A stretch of 64,000 bases of DNA from Avena insularis (taxonomy: Eukaryota; Streptophyta; Magnoliopsida; Poales; Poaceae). Below are positions 22,434 to 33,941 of the stretch, piece by piece. The DNA is taken from contig CM042689.1 of the NCBI GenBank assembly GCA_023614405.1, forward strand, positions 333,226,305 to 333,290,304, given 5' to 3'. The notes below the pieces were generated by a model that searched no databases, was not told the DNA's origin, and saw nothing but the letters and a program-made list of their open reading frames with translations. The first letter of the stretch is position 1, and every line of letters starts with the position of its first letter. The position numbers were made by a program, and so were the translations under genes.

Positions 22434-24392
22434 CTACAACGGACCAACCAGGTCCAGCCCCCAGACTGCAAACGGCCAAGTTATTAGTATTGTTTGCAAT
22501 TCTTCAGCAGGAACATGTGGTTGTCGGGCATAATACTGGCATCCCATGCATGTCTCAACCAGCTTGTCAGTTGTGGCAAGATAGAATCTTTGCCGGCAAG
22601 CTTTCGCAACCAACGATCGAGGAGCGACATGATGCCCGCAATCTCCGAGATGGATTTCGCGTAGGATTTCAAAACCTTCTTGCTGGGAAACATACTTAAG
22701 GTATACACCAGTAGTGCTTATTTTGTAGAGCTGTCCATTGATTATGGTATAGCCCTTTGCTCGACGTACTATTTGCCATATTTCGACTTTGTCGTTGGGC
22801 AAATTTCCATGTTTGAGATACTCCATGAACGGTTTTGTCCAAGCCGGAGGGACCTTTGCCACCATGTGGATGAAAGAGTCTACTCTGTCCGGGTTGTCGA
22901 TGTCTGCTCCCTTCACGGATGGTGTTCGTAGATGCTCTAGAAAAACTCCTGGTGGAATTCGCTTGCACCCTGATCCAAGCTTAGACAGTAGATCAACCGC
23001 CTCGTTTTGCTCCCTAGGTACATATTTGACCTCGTAGCCCAAGAAGCTCTTGGCTATATCGTCCACTTCGTCTCGATATGCCACCATCATAGGGTTCCGC
23101 GCATTCCAGGTGCCAGCCGCCTGCTGGGCAACCAAGTCGGAATCTCCACAGCAAACTATGCGCTTGATGCCAATATCCTTGGCTACGCGTAATCCGTGAA
23201 TGAGTGCTTCGTACTCCGCCATGTTGTTCGTAGCCTCGAAGTGGATTTGCAGAACATAGTGTAGCTTGTCTCCAGTTGGTGACTGTAGCAATACACCAGC
23301 CCCCAAGCCATTGAGCAGCTTTGATCCGTCAAAGTGCATCACCCAGTATTCTGGTTCTGGCAATGGGGTAGCATCTGGCATCTCCGTCCAATCTGCGATA
23401 AAATCCGCCAAGGCTTGTGATTTGATAGCGTCGCGTCTCTTGTAGGTGATCTCGAAGGCGGCAAGTTCAATGCCCCACTTCGCGACCCTTCTTGTAGTGT
23501 CGCTGTTGTTGATGATGTCGAACAGTGGAGTTTTGCTCACCACTGTGATGGGGTGCTCCTGGAAATAGTGCCTCATCTTCCGAGAAGCAAGGAATACTCC
23601 ATAAGCTATCTTCTGGTAGTGCGGGTAATGCTGCTTGGAATCCGTCAATACCTCGCTTACATAGTAAACGGGTCGTTGAACTCCATGCTCATAGCCTGAT
23701 TCCTTCCGCTCTACCACGATGACGATGCTGATTACCCGGTTAGTGGCCGCCATGTAAATTAACATGGGCTCACCAGGCTCGGGTGCTGCAAGGATAGGTG
23801 CTGAGGAAAGAATCTCCTTGAGCTGCTTCAATGCTGTATCTACCTCATCCGTCCACGTGAATTTGTCCACCTTCTTCAGCAACTTGTATAGTGACAGAGC
23901 CTTCTCTCCAAGTCGGCTGATGAACCGACTAACTGCTGCAACACAACATGTTAGTCGTTGAATGTTCTTTAGGCATATCGGACGGTTTATGTTTAAGATG
24001 GCCTTGATTTTCTCCGAGTTGACCTTGATTCCACGCTGGGAAACGATGAAGCCCAACAAATTGTCGGCTGGAACCCCGAATACGCACTTCTTAGGATTAA
24101 GCATCATGTTGTATTTTTGGATATTATCAAAGGTTTCTTTTAATTCGGAGATTAAGTCATTTGACTTTTTAGACATCACCGCTATATCGTCCACATAGGC
24201 GTGAATGTTCCGACCAATCTGATAGTGTAGGCAACATTGCATTGTCCGCTGGTACATAGCACCTGCGTTTTTCAGCCCAAAAGGCATCATAACATAGCAA
24301 AACGTGACGTAGGGGGTAGTGAACAAAGTGGCCAATTGGTCCGACTTCCTCATCTTGATCTGGTGTATCCTGAGTATGCATCGAGAAAACAC
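22434..24392 (-). pseudogene. Element T RT, RNase H, second RNase H, integrase N-terminus
   Basis: A continuous 652-residue frame. RT palm: PFGLKNAGAMYQRTM and the intact catalytic AYVDDIAVMS (residues about 45-75). RNase H follows, with WTDEVDTALKQLKEIL and VYYVSEVLTDSKQHYPHYQK, then ALADFIADWTE as linker. A second RNase H starts HFDGSKLLNGLGAGVLL and contains NNMAEYEALIHGLRVAKDIG and CCGDSDLVAQQ. The integrase zinc module is EIHLGDCGHH...CMGCQYYARQ. The frame ends at LDLVGPL. Two consecutive RNase H domains define the Tat lineage. The frame overlaps the N-terminal RT segment (24350-24748) through a frameshift near 24370. Confidence 0.9.
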
Positions 24393-24748
24393 AAAAGTTC
24401 CGAGCCAGTCGTCGAGTCAATGACTTGGTCAATGCGAGGCAAAGCAAACGGATCTTTGGGACATGCTTTGTTCAAGCCGGTGTAACCAACACACATTCTT
24501 AATTCTTTGGTTCCCTTTTTGGGGACAAGTATAGGATTGGCCACCCATTGGGTTTGAAGGACTTCTCGGATAAAACTAGCCTTAAGTAACCTAGCTATCT
24601 CTTTGCCTATGGCACGTCTCTTCTCATCTCTAAAGCATCGTAGAGGTTGCTTCACTAGTTTGCATTTTGGATCAATGTGTAAGATGTGATCGGCAAGTTC
24701 CCTAGGTACACCTTTCACGTCGGCAGGTTGCCATGCAAATATGTCCAT
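24350..24748 (-). pseudogene. Element T RT N-terminus
   Basis: The minus-strand frame contains DIFAWQPADVKGVPRELADH, QPLRCFRDEKRRAIGKEI, WVANPILVPKK, LNKACPKDPFALPRIDQVID and CFLDAYSGY. These are the finger and early palm blocks of a Gypsy RT. The first catalytic Asp (FLDAYSGY) is present. The reading moves to the next frame just after it, near 24370. A stop at 24779-24781 separates this from the protease side. Confidence 0.87.
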
Positions 24749-24781
24749 GTTCTCACAGAGGAACTCGACGAGCGCTCTTTC

Positions 24782-25326
24782 CTATTTGGGATCCAGGTTC
24801 GTGCCAATGGCGGTGGTCTTGGAGGCATCGCCTACCACAAGTTCCACCGGCTTGGTCTCGATGGCGGCCTTGAATGCTGGAGCGGAGTCGGAAATCTGTT
24901 TCTTCGACGCGGGCATCTCCGAGGCATCGACCTTGCTCTGGATCTCTTTGAATTCTTCGCTGTAGAGGACAGCTTCCGCATAGGCTGCTTCTCCAATCTC
25001 GCAGTCCCTAGCTTTGGCAAAGCTTCCGGATACGATGATGACACCGTTTGGTCCGGGTATATTGAGTTTGTTGTAGACGAAGCATGGCTTGGCCATGAAG
25101 GTGTGGAATATGTCGCGGCCGAATATGACGTTTTACACACTCTTGAAGGGGACCACCTCAAAGGTCATGCGCTCTTGGGGTAATTATTAACATCGCCAAA
25201 GGCTACCTGAAGTGTGATGCACCCAAGGGACCGAGCCTCCCGACCAGGAACCACGCCGTGGAAGATGGTGTTGGTCCGCCTTAGGTTTGCCTCCGCCAAG
25301 TTCATCTTCTGCAGTGTATCCGGGTA
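24782..25326 (-). pseudogene. Element T protease C-terminal half and linker
   Basis: On the minus strand, DTLQKMNLAEANLR (about 25310) through GCITLQVAFGD is the second half of the retropepsin. A linker follows, with FVYNKLNIPGPNGVIIVSGS (about 25080-25020) and an acidic Lys-rich segment ending at a TAG (24779-24781). Copia F inserted immediately upstream. The N-terminal half of the protease is at 41108-41429, and the same NIM/Y junction is seen on both sides because CATGA was duplicated. A frameshift lies near 25165. Confidence 0.75.
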
Positions 25327-25331
25327 CATGA
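25327..25331. repeat. Left target-site duplication of Copia F (CATGA)
   Basis: CATGA precedes the LTR tip TGTTGGG at 25332 and is repeated at 41103-41107. Confidence 0.92.
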
Positions 25332-26288
25332 TGTTGGGAATATGCCCTAGAGGCAATCATGTATGATGAGATTTCCCATTGTATTCATAAAGATATTAAG
25401 TAGTCCTTGTATGAACATCTGATGTGTATCATTGAATATGTGATTCGGTTGTGGAACTATGCATTCATGTTGTTTGTACTAAATATCCTTGGTCATTGAG
25501 GTTGTGTTGGACACACAACTTAGATCAATGTGAAAGTTGGCTTGATGACACGGTTCCACTTGTCATGAGCATGGAGATGCTATTCCAACTTACACAGATT
25601 CAGCTAAAGAGTTTAGCGAGTCGGATTGACCCATATTGAGGTACGACGAACAAGTTGTCATTTGTATATCTCAATCAATGTAATCCATAGACCTGAGGTT
25701 GTTGCATAGTCCGAGTTGAGGATCACCGACTTAGGTTCTGTTAAACGCTGATCCGTAACTGGGCAGTTATAAAGGCAGGGTTCGGGTCAACTGAGAATCA
25801 AGCTGCGTGATGTGAATAACCAAGATGGGATTTTGCCCCTCCACTCGGAGAGATATTCTCTGGGCCCTCTTGTGAGATATGATTCAGAAAGCATGGCCAT
25901 GCACGTCGGTTAAGTGTTAACCGAGGCGATCGACTAAGAGTTAGTCGGGTGAATCACTTATCTCGGATCGAGAAGAGAGTCGGACTATTTAAGGGATGAC
26001 ATATATTAGCCTATAGTCTGACAAGGTATATCGTGAGGCAAAAGGGACTCGGACGTAAGTCGCATTGGAAAAGGCAAGTCGTCATGACTCTTTGGTACTT
26101 GGGAGTTGGCACGTTCTGCTAGGAGCCGCTACCGACTGATCGATTGAGAGTCCGACTCCAATCATGTCCAAGTAGCCATGAGCCTGCAGGGTCACACACT
26201 TAAGAGCGGGAGCAAGTTTAGATTGGATCTGAACCTGTAATCTGGTTGGGTTGGACCTTAACCGGATTAGGACTAAGTTAGTGAGTTG
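25332..26288 (+). repeat. 5' LTR of Copia F, truncated
   Basis: Matches 39748-40691 closely (roughly 15-20 differences by eye) and then stops matching after GTGAGTTG. About 411 bases present in the 3' LTR (40692-41102), including the TATA box and the LTR end, are missing here, and so is the primer site. Confidence 0.9.
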
Positions 26289-27152
26289 CGAGTTAGATGC
26301 CGTCTAGCGGGACCGCCGGCTATCCGTCTAGCGGGACCGCCGGCTTCGCCCTGTCGTAGCGCCTTAGATGCCGTTGCGAGTTTCACAACGCCGGTAGATA
26401 TTGTGTCTATGCATAACTTGTTTTTGCAGGAAGTTGTGAATGGTATGGTTCATGTGCATGTGATGTATGTGTGTAATCCATACGTGATCTGCGAATCACG
26501 GTTTTTGTCAGCCGGCTGGAGCCTAGGTGCTATCATTTTATTGTATAACGACCTGCATGTCAGATTCTCTATGTAATTTACTTTACTAAGCTAGTGTAGC
26601 TGTTTGGAGAACCCGAAAGGCATGCAAGGCGTTGTACATGTCGGCGACATGGAGTAAGAAGGCAAGTGACAAGAGTTGGCACGAGTCGGATTACAGGCTT
26701 TGTGGAGATGGAGATCGCCATGAAGAGAGCCATACCATTTCACATTATAATTGCTTTATTTCGTGTTATTGTTATGTCTCAGTTTTACCTCTATTAGATA
26801 GTCGGTAAAATTGAATCCCTCAAAGAAGGTCTAGTCAGTTTTCCCGCCAGTGTTTGCACCATCACAAGTCAGACATTTTTGGTAGTGGGCTCATAAAATT
26901 GAGGTGCTGCCAATTCTTTCCGACTAGGTGGGTTCGAGTCGGACTCTTACTGCAGAAACACTCGGTAAGCTATACGGGTCTATCACAACGGTTGTGGGAC
27001 TCGAGGAAAAGTCGGATGGGAGCTGAGGCATGTGATGCCACCCGTCCAACAGGAGTCGCATGAGATGCGATTGACAAGGAGTTGTCTACCTAGATCACTT
27101 GGCGGCTAGCGGTGATGCTAAAGCTCACTAGCCGACTTGCTTATTTAGGATC
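26289..27152 (+). other. Leader of Copia F left of Copia D
   Basis: There is no gene. A 23-base unit (CCGTCTAGCGGGACCGCCGG plus CTA) is repeated in tandem at 26300-26322 and 26324-26345, right next to the LTR truncation point. This fits end-joining repair. The rest appears to be ordinary untranslated leader, continuing at 35667-35788 beyond Copia D. Confidence 0.5.
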
Positions 27153-27157
27153 CTGAA
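27153..27157. repeat. Left target-site duplication of Copia D (CTGAA)
   Basis: CTGAA precedes TGAAGGG at 27158 and recurs at 35662-35666. Confidence 0.92.
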
Positions 27158-28867
27158 TGAAGGGTTTCGCAGCATAGTAAATCAAAATTTTCTACGGAAG
27201 CGAACAGAGGGAAAGCCAAGATCTAATCTAGGAGATGCAAACAACGAGAGAGATTGGATTAGATCTTCATACCCTTGAAGATTCGCCTGTTGAGCGTTAA
27301 ATCGGGCGTGGGTGATGTAGTCGCACTCGCTTCTCCTCCTCGCGATCCGATCCGATCTAGCACCACAAGTGGCGGTGCCTCCATGAGATATGCACGTGCA
27401 GCACCTCGGCGTCTCCTCCTTCCTTGGACCAGCAAGTATGGTGGAGAGATGGATTGGATCTACAACCTGACGGCGTGGTGTATTTGGTGGAGAATTTTGC
27501 GGAGGCTTCACCGCAAGCGATCGGGAGGAGAGAGGAAGGCAGCAGGGTTACTAGGGCTTGGAGGGAGATGTGTCTTGGGGGGAGGGGGCGCACCAGCCCT
27601 CTATTTATAGAGGGGGTGGCGGCGGCCAGCCCTAGCCCCTCCTCCAAGCCTATCTCTAGTTTAAACGATTTAAACTTATCCCTTATCGAGAAACCCTATC
27701 TCTAGTTTAAACGAGTTTAAACTTATCTAGGATCGGCTGGGCCCTATGGGGCCTTGTGCCCCTGGCCCAATGCAGCCAGGACACTCCCTCATAGGCCCAT
27801 GCCCCCTCCCGGAAGGTGGGGCCACGTTGGTCCCCTTAGGAAGGTTCTAGAAGCTTCGGTACAATACCGATTAACCGGAACTATTCAACTCCAAAAACTG
27901 CACTGCCTTATATGAATCTTATTCTCCGGACCATTCCGGAACCTCTCGTGATATCCCGGATCCCATCCGAGACTCCGAAAAAAAATTCATAAACCAATTA
28001 TCCAATCTATCCTAGCGTCGAGACACGTTAAGTGTGTGACCCTGCGGGTTCGAGAATATGCAGACATGATCTTCTATCAATAATCAACAGCGGGGTCTGG
28101 GCACCCATATTGACTCCCACACATTCATCGATGATCATATCAGATGAACCACGATGCAAGTATTAAATCAATCCCATATATATATTCCCTTCGTCTCGCG
28201 ATATTTTACTTGCCGAGATTCGATCGTCGGTATCGTCATACCTAGTTCAATCTCGTTCCACGCAAGTACTTTACTGCTCCGTAATCCGATATCACTTTGT
28301 GATTAACTCCTTAACCACATGCTTGCAAGCGGTGTTGATATTGATTACCGAGTGGGCCCGAAGTATATCTCTCCGACTTGGGAGGGACAAATCCCATCTT
28401 GATATATACAACCCATGATACTTTCCGATTACACGAGAGACACCTTTATGATCACCCTCTCATAGGATGACGTTTGATGACCTCAAAGCTTTCTTCCGAT
28501 ACCGAGGGAGTTGTATTATCTCATGGTCTAAGGAATACAATATTTGACATAAGAAAAACTTCGCAAAGACGAACACGATGACACGATCTAATTGCTTCGC
28601 TTAGTTTGGGTCTATCCACCATATCATTCTCCAATGATATGATCTCATTATCAATTGACAACTCATGTCTATGGTTAGGAAACCTTAACCATCATTGATC
28701 AATGAGCTAGTCCATAGAGGCGTACTAGGGACACGGTGTTGTTCACAAACCACACAAGTATTAAAGTTTCCACTTAATACAATTCTAGCATGGAATATAA
28801 ACTTTATCATGAACAAGAATTATAATAATAACATCTTTATTATTGCCTCTAGGGCATAATTCCAACA
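27158..28867 (-). repeat. 3' LTR of Copia D
   Basis: Pairs with 33942-35661. It carries many small indels relative to its partner, for example CTTCGGTAC for CTTCCGGTAC, TGCCGAGATT for TGCCCGAGATT and CCCATGATAC for CCCAACAGATAC. It shares the 46-base-period duplication CTATCTCTAGTTTAAACGA at 27650 and 27696. Confidence 0.9.
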
Positions 28868-28879
28868 GTCTCCCACTTG
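28868..28879 (-). other. Polypurine tract of Copia D
   Basis: The minus strand reads CAAGTGGGAGAC immediately before the 3' LTR, matching Copia A and F. Confidence 0.7.
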
Positions 28880-28895
28880 CACTAGAGTCAATAAT

Positions 28896-31800
28896 CTAGT
28901 TTACATCCGCAACAATCTTACACCCATGGCACTTTGAGGTCTTGATCATGTTTACGTGGAAGAGGTTTAGTCAATGGATCTGCGACATTCAGATCTATAT
29001 GTACTTTGCTGATCTTGGATCTCCATCGCTATATAATCTCGGATTATATGAAACTTGCAGTTGATATGCTTGGTCTTTGGATGATATCTTGGTTCCTTAG
29101 CGAGTGCTATGGCGGTGTTGTCACACAATATCTCCAGTGGTCCAATGCACTTGGAACCACGCCAAGCTCGATGATGAAGTTCTGATCCAAACTCCTTCAC
29201 TTGGCGCCTTGCAGCATCCATGTATTCCGCTTCTCAGTAGATCCCGCGATCACGCTTTGCTTGCACTTCTCCGACTCACAGCTCCTCCATTCAAAATATA
29301 CACGTATCACATGAGATTTACAATCATCCTTGTCGGTGTCGAAACTAGCATCGGCGTAACCTTTCTGACATTTCATCACCCCATGGACTAAGAACATTTC
29401 TTTAGTCCTATTTAGGTACCTTAGGATGTTCTTCCACGGTGTCGGTGTTCCACTCCTGGATCACTTTGATATCTGCTCGTCAAACTAAGAGCATTGGACA
29501 CATCGGTCTAGTACACAGATGGCATACATGATGGAACCTATGGCGGGCATAAGGCACTTTGCTCATAGCTTCCCTATCATTTACCGTGGCTGGACAGAGC
29601 CTTGCTCAATATCTTACTTGACAACATAGGCCTTGAACCTTTCAATGCCTTATCCATTCTGAACCTTTTGAACTTTGTCTAGGTATGTACTCTAGCTTAA
29701 AGCTATCGAGCGTCTTTGTCTATCTCTATAGATTTTGATGCCCAATATATAAGCTTCACCTAGGTCTTTCATTGAAAACACTTGTTCAAATAACTCTTCA
29801 CATCGTTAAGCATGTTGATGTCATTTCCAATAATCAATATGTCATCCACATATAGTACCGTAAGCGTCACCGAGCTCCCTCACTTTCTTGTAGATGCAAG
29901 CTTCATAGCAATTTGGAACAAATCCAAAGCTCTTGATCACTTGATCAAAGCGAAGGTTCCAACTCCGAGATGCTTGCTTCATCCATAAATGGAACGCTGA
30001 AGTTTGCATACTTTATCGGCATCCTTAGGATCGACAAAACCTTGGTTGCATCATATACAACTCTTCATCAATGTTGCCATTGAGCGATCTTGACATCCAT
30101 CGCCATATTTCATAATCATGAAAGCGCAACAATTGCTAATAAAATCCGAATGGACTTAAACATCGCTACGAGAGAAAGTCTCATCGTAGTCAACACCTTG
30201 AACTTGTCGAAAACCTTTCGCAACAAGCGTGCTTTATAGACGGTAACATTACCATCGCGTCCGTTTTCTTCTTGAAGATCCATTTGCACTCAACGGCCTT
30301 CGGTCGCTAGGAGGTCCACCAAAGTCCATACTTGGTTTTCACTCATGGATCCCAATTAGTTCATGGCATCTAGCCATTTCTCAGAGTCTGGGCTCATCAT
30401 CGCTTCCTCATAGTTCGCGGGTTCACTATCTTCTACTAACAAGACAGTTAAGACAGGGTTGCCGTACCACTCAGGAGGGGCACGCGACCTTGTCGACCTG
30501 CGACGTTCAGTAGTAGCATCGTCCGAAGCTTCATGATCCTTGTCATTAGCTTACTCTATTGTTGGTGCGGCACTAGAACAATTTCAGGTCTTGCGCTACT
30601 CTCCAATTCAAGAGAAGGTTCAATAACCTCGTCTAGCTCTACTTTCCTCACTCACTTCTTTCGAGAGAAACTCCTTCTCAAGAAAGGAACCGTTCTTCGA
30701 CAAACACTTTGCCTTGGTTACGTGATAGAAGGTATACCCAATAGTTTCCTTAGGGTATCCTATGAAGGCGCATTTCTCGCTTTGGGTTCGAGCTTGTCGG
30801 CATCAACTTCTTGGCGTAAAGCATCCCCAAACTTTAAGAAATGACAACTTAGGTTTAGCACCAAACCACAGTTCATACGGTGTCGTCTCAGCGGATTTAG
30901 ATGGAGCCCTATTTAAAGTGAATGCAGCGGTTTCTAATGCATAACCCCAAAATGATAACGGCAAATCAAGAAGAGACATCATTGATCGGACCATATCTAA
31001 TAGGGTTCGATTCCGGTCGAGACACACCATTGCTGTGGTGTTCGGGTGGCGTGAGTTGTGAAAGCGATTCCACTTGCTTTGAGATCGTGAGAAAATCATA
31101 ACTCAAATATTACTTACGATCGGATCGTAGAAACTTAATCTTTACATTACGATGGTTCTCCACTTCATTCTGAAATTCTTTGAACTTTTCAAGCGTTTCA
31201 GATTTATGTTTCATTAAATAGATATACCCATATCTACTTAAGTCATTGGTAAAAGTGAGAAAATAGCGATATCCACCGGCCGAAACACTCATCGGTCCGC
31301 ATACATCGGTATGTATGATTTCCAACAAGTCCGTTGCTCGCTCCATCATACCGGAGAAGCGGGGTTTTGATCATCTTGCCCATGAGGCATGGTTAGCATG
31401 TGTCAAATGATTCAAAATCAAGAGACTCCAAAAGTCCATCGAATGGAGTTTCTTCATCTTTACACCAATATGACCTGAGCAGTGCCACAAATAAGTAGTA
31501 TTATCACTATCTACGTTGCATCTCTTAGCCTCAATGTTATGGATGTGTGTTTCATCCCTTTCGAGATTTAGAAGAAATAAACCACTCACAAGAGGTGCAT
31601 GACCATAAAAGATGTTACTCATATAAATAGAACAACCATTATTCTCCGATTTAAATGAATAACCGTCTTGCAATAAACATGATCCGAAATAATGTTCATG
31701 CTCAGCGAGCACATAATAACATTTATTAAGGTTTAAAACTAATCCGAAGGTAAAACTAAGGAGAGCGTCTTGAGCGGCCATCACATCAACTCTTGATCCG

Positions 31801-32760
31801 TTGCCAACACGCATCGTCACCTCATCCCTCATAAAGCCGTCTATTCCGCAGCTCTGTTTGAGTTACAAATATTAGCAACCGAACGGTATCAAATACCCGG
31901 GCACTACAATGAGGGCTAGTAAGGAAAACATCAATAACATGTATATCAAATATACCTTTGATGGTGCCGACCTTCTTGTCGCTAAGTACTTGACGATTCT
32001 TCCGGTGACCCTTGTCCTTGCAATAGAAGCACTCGATTGTCCGGCTTAGGACCGGACTTGAGCTTCTTCTCAGCGAGAACAGCGCTTACCGCCGCTTTTC
32101 TTGAAGGGCTTCTTTGCACCTTTACCTTTCTTAAAGGAGGGCTTGTTGACCATCAACACATGATTATCCTTCTTGATGTCCACCTCGCAGCCTTGACTTT
32201 GCGAAGAGCTCGGTGATCGTGTCGATGGAACCAATCTGATTATGAGTCACTACAAAACTTTTGTAGCTGGGAGGGAGTGATTGCAGAACCCTGTCAATCT
32301 TGAGCTCCTCTGGAATCTTGCAGTCCAGTTGCTCAAGGTGTTGAGTGTAGCCCGACATCTTAATGGCGTGCTCACTAACGGAACTCCCTTCCACCATCTT
32401 GCAGTTAAAGAACTTCTCGGAGATCTCATATCTCTCAGAACGGGCTGAGTCGAAACATGGTTTCAGCTCTTGAGAATCTCAAAGGGCAGGATAGTTTTCA
32501 AAACAATTTTGAAGTTCGGTTCCATAGCAAACAACATGGTGCTCTTAATCACACCATAATCATCTTTGCACGTGATAGACAGCTTTCTCATCACCGGTAG
32601 CGATTGCAGGGGGTCACCTAACGCTTTCCCAAGGACATAGTCCTTTTGTCATGAACGTAATGATTCTAAGATTGCGGAACCAGTTGGTGAAGTTAGACCC
32701 ATTGTTTCTAAGCTTTTCTTTCTCAGCAAAAGCGTTGAAGTTGTTGTTGGACTTGGCCAT
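28896..32760 (-). pseudogene. Copia D gag-pol, shredded by small indels
   Basis: Gag starts at 32758-32760 (minus strand) and the polyprotein ends at the TAG near 28896. Pieces recognised in order: gag with DCKIPEELKIDRVLQSLPPS (about 32300); a damaged CCHC region (about 32010-32060); post-protease YSFKSENNGCSIYMSNIFYG (about 31640); integrase TFTNDLSRYGYIYLMKHKSE (31250) and RNRTLLDMVRSMMS (31010); RT region around 29800-30300 broken into very short frames; RNase H end KEPRYHPKTKHI (29030). DNA identity with Copia A is high, but the reading frame changes every few dozen bases. It is non-functional as written. Confidence 0.85.
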
Positions 32761-33930
32761 GTGATCTACAGTATTTGCAAGTACAATTTAGACTATGTTC
32801 ATGATAAATAGTTCAACTTAATCAAATTACTAGATGAACTCCCACTAAATTCAACATCCCTCAAGTTGTTTAGTGAACACGATCCAAATTCACCACACCT
32901 AATCCGATCATCACAAGAAGAGATGTGGTTTCAATGGTGGACAACGAAGTGTCGATCATATCATTCATATGACTCATGCTTAACCTTCGGTTCTTGTGTT
33001 CGAGGCCATGTCTGTACATGCTAGGCTCGTCAAGTTAGACCAAGTATTTCCGTGTGCAAAACTGGCTTGCACCCGTTGTATGTAGTAGAGTCTATAGCAC
33101 CCGATCATCACGTGATGCTTGGACACGACGAACTTCATAGCGGTGCATACTTGGGAGAACACAGTTTTATCTTGATCTTTAAGTGAGGAATCATCTTATA
33201 ATGCTACCGTCGATCTAAGCATAATAAGATACATAATAGGATAAACATCACATGCATATAACTTTATGTGACATGGTATAGCCAATCTTCGCAATGATCT
33301 CCATCTTGTGCGTTCGGCATGATCTCCATCACTCCACCATGATTGCCTCCACCACGAATAGCAACTACAACTATTGCTAACTACTTAGCGATAAAGTAAA
33401 GCTATTACATGACGTATAAGAAGTTGACTCAGGTCATACACAATTATAAAGACAACCATATGGCTCCTGGTTGTGTACTCATCGACATGCAAGTCGTGAA
33501 ACATTACAAAACATGATCACGCATACATTATACACATCACATCTTGGGCCATACCATATCACGAAACACTCCCTACAAAAACAAGTTAGGCGCCTCTACT
33601 TTGTTGTTGCATGTTTCGTGGCTTATGGGAGTAGATGCTAAACGATTCTTACCTACGGAAAGCCACAACGGTGATATTATGGTTGCCAAACTCGGTGTTA
33701 ATCCCATGACAACTATAGTGAGAAAACTGACATCCACCAGCCGCATGTGTGGTACAAGCCACACGTCAAGTCGAGCGGTCTCGCGAACGACGTCGCGTAA
33801 GGTTGGCCTGGACGCTTCAATCTCACTATCCCGTCATAAGAAGAACACAAACAAGAGGCTTTACGAGAAAACATCAACGCCGCAACAACCATGTTGCGTT
33901 CTACCGTGAATCACATCTACGCATAGATCT
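32761..33930 (-). other. 5' untranslated leader of Copia D
   Basis: There is no gene. It aligns with the Copia A leader at 8943-10151, again with scattered small deletions. Confidence 0.65.
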
Positions 33931-33941
33931 AGCTCGATACC
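33931..33941 (-). other. Altered primer-binding site of Copia D
   Basis: At the place where Copia A has AGCTCTGATACCACTGAAGG, D reads AGCTCGATACCCGAAGG. The Met-tRNA complement is interrupted by the same CTG-to-CG type of loss that affects the rest of this element. Confidence 0.6.

Noticed and set aside
24686..25183. A 165-residue plus-strand ORF
   Set aside because: It is the complement of the protease-RT linker of element T, whose minus-strand product is recognisable.
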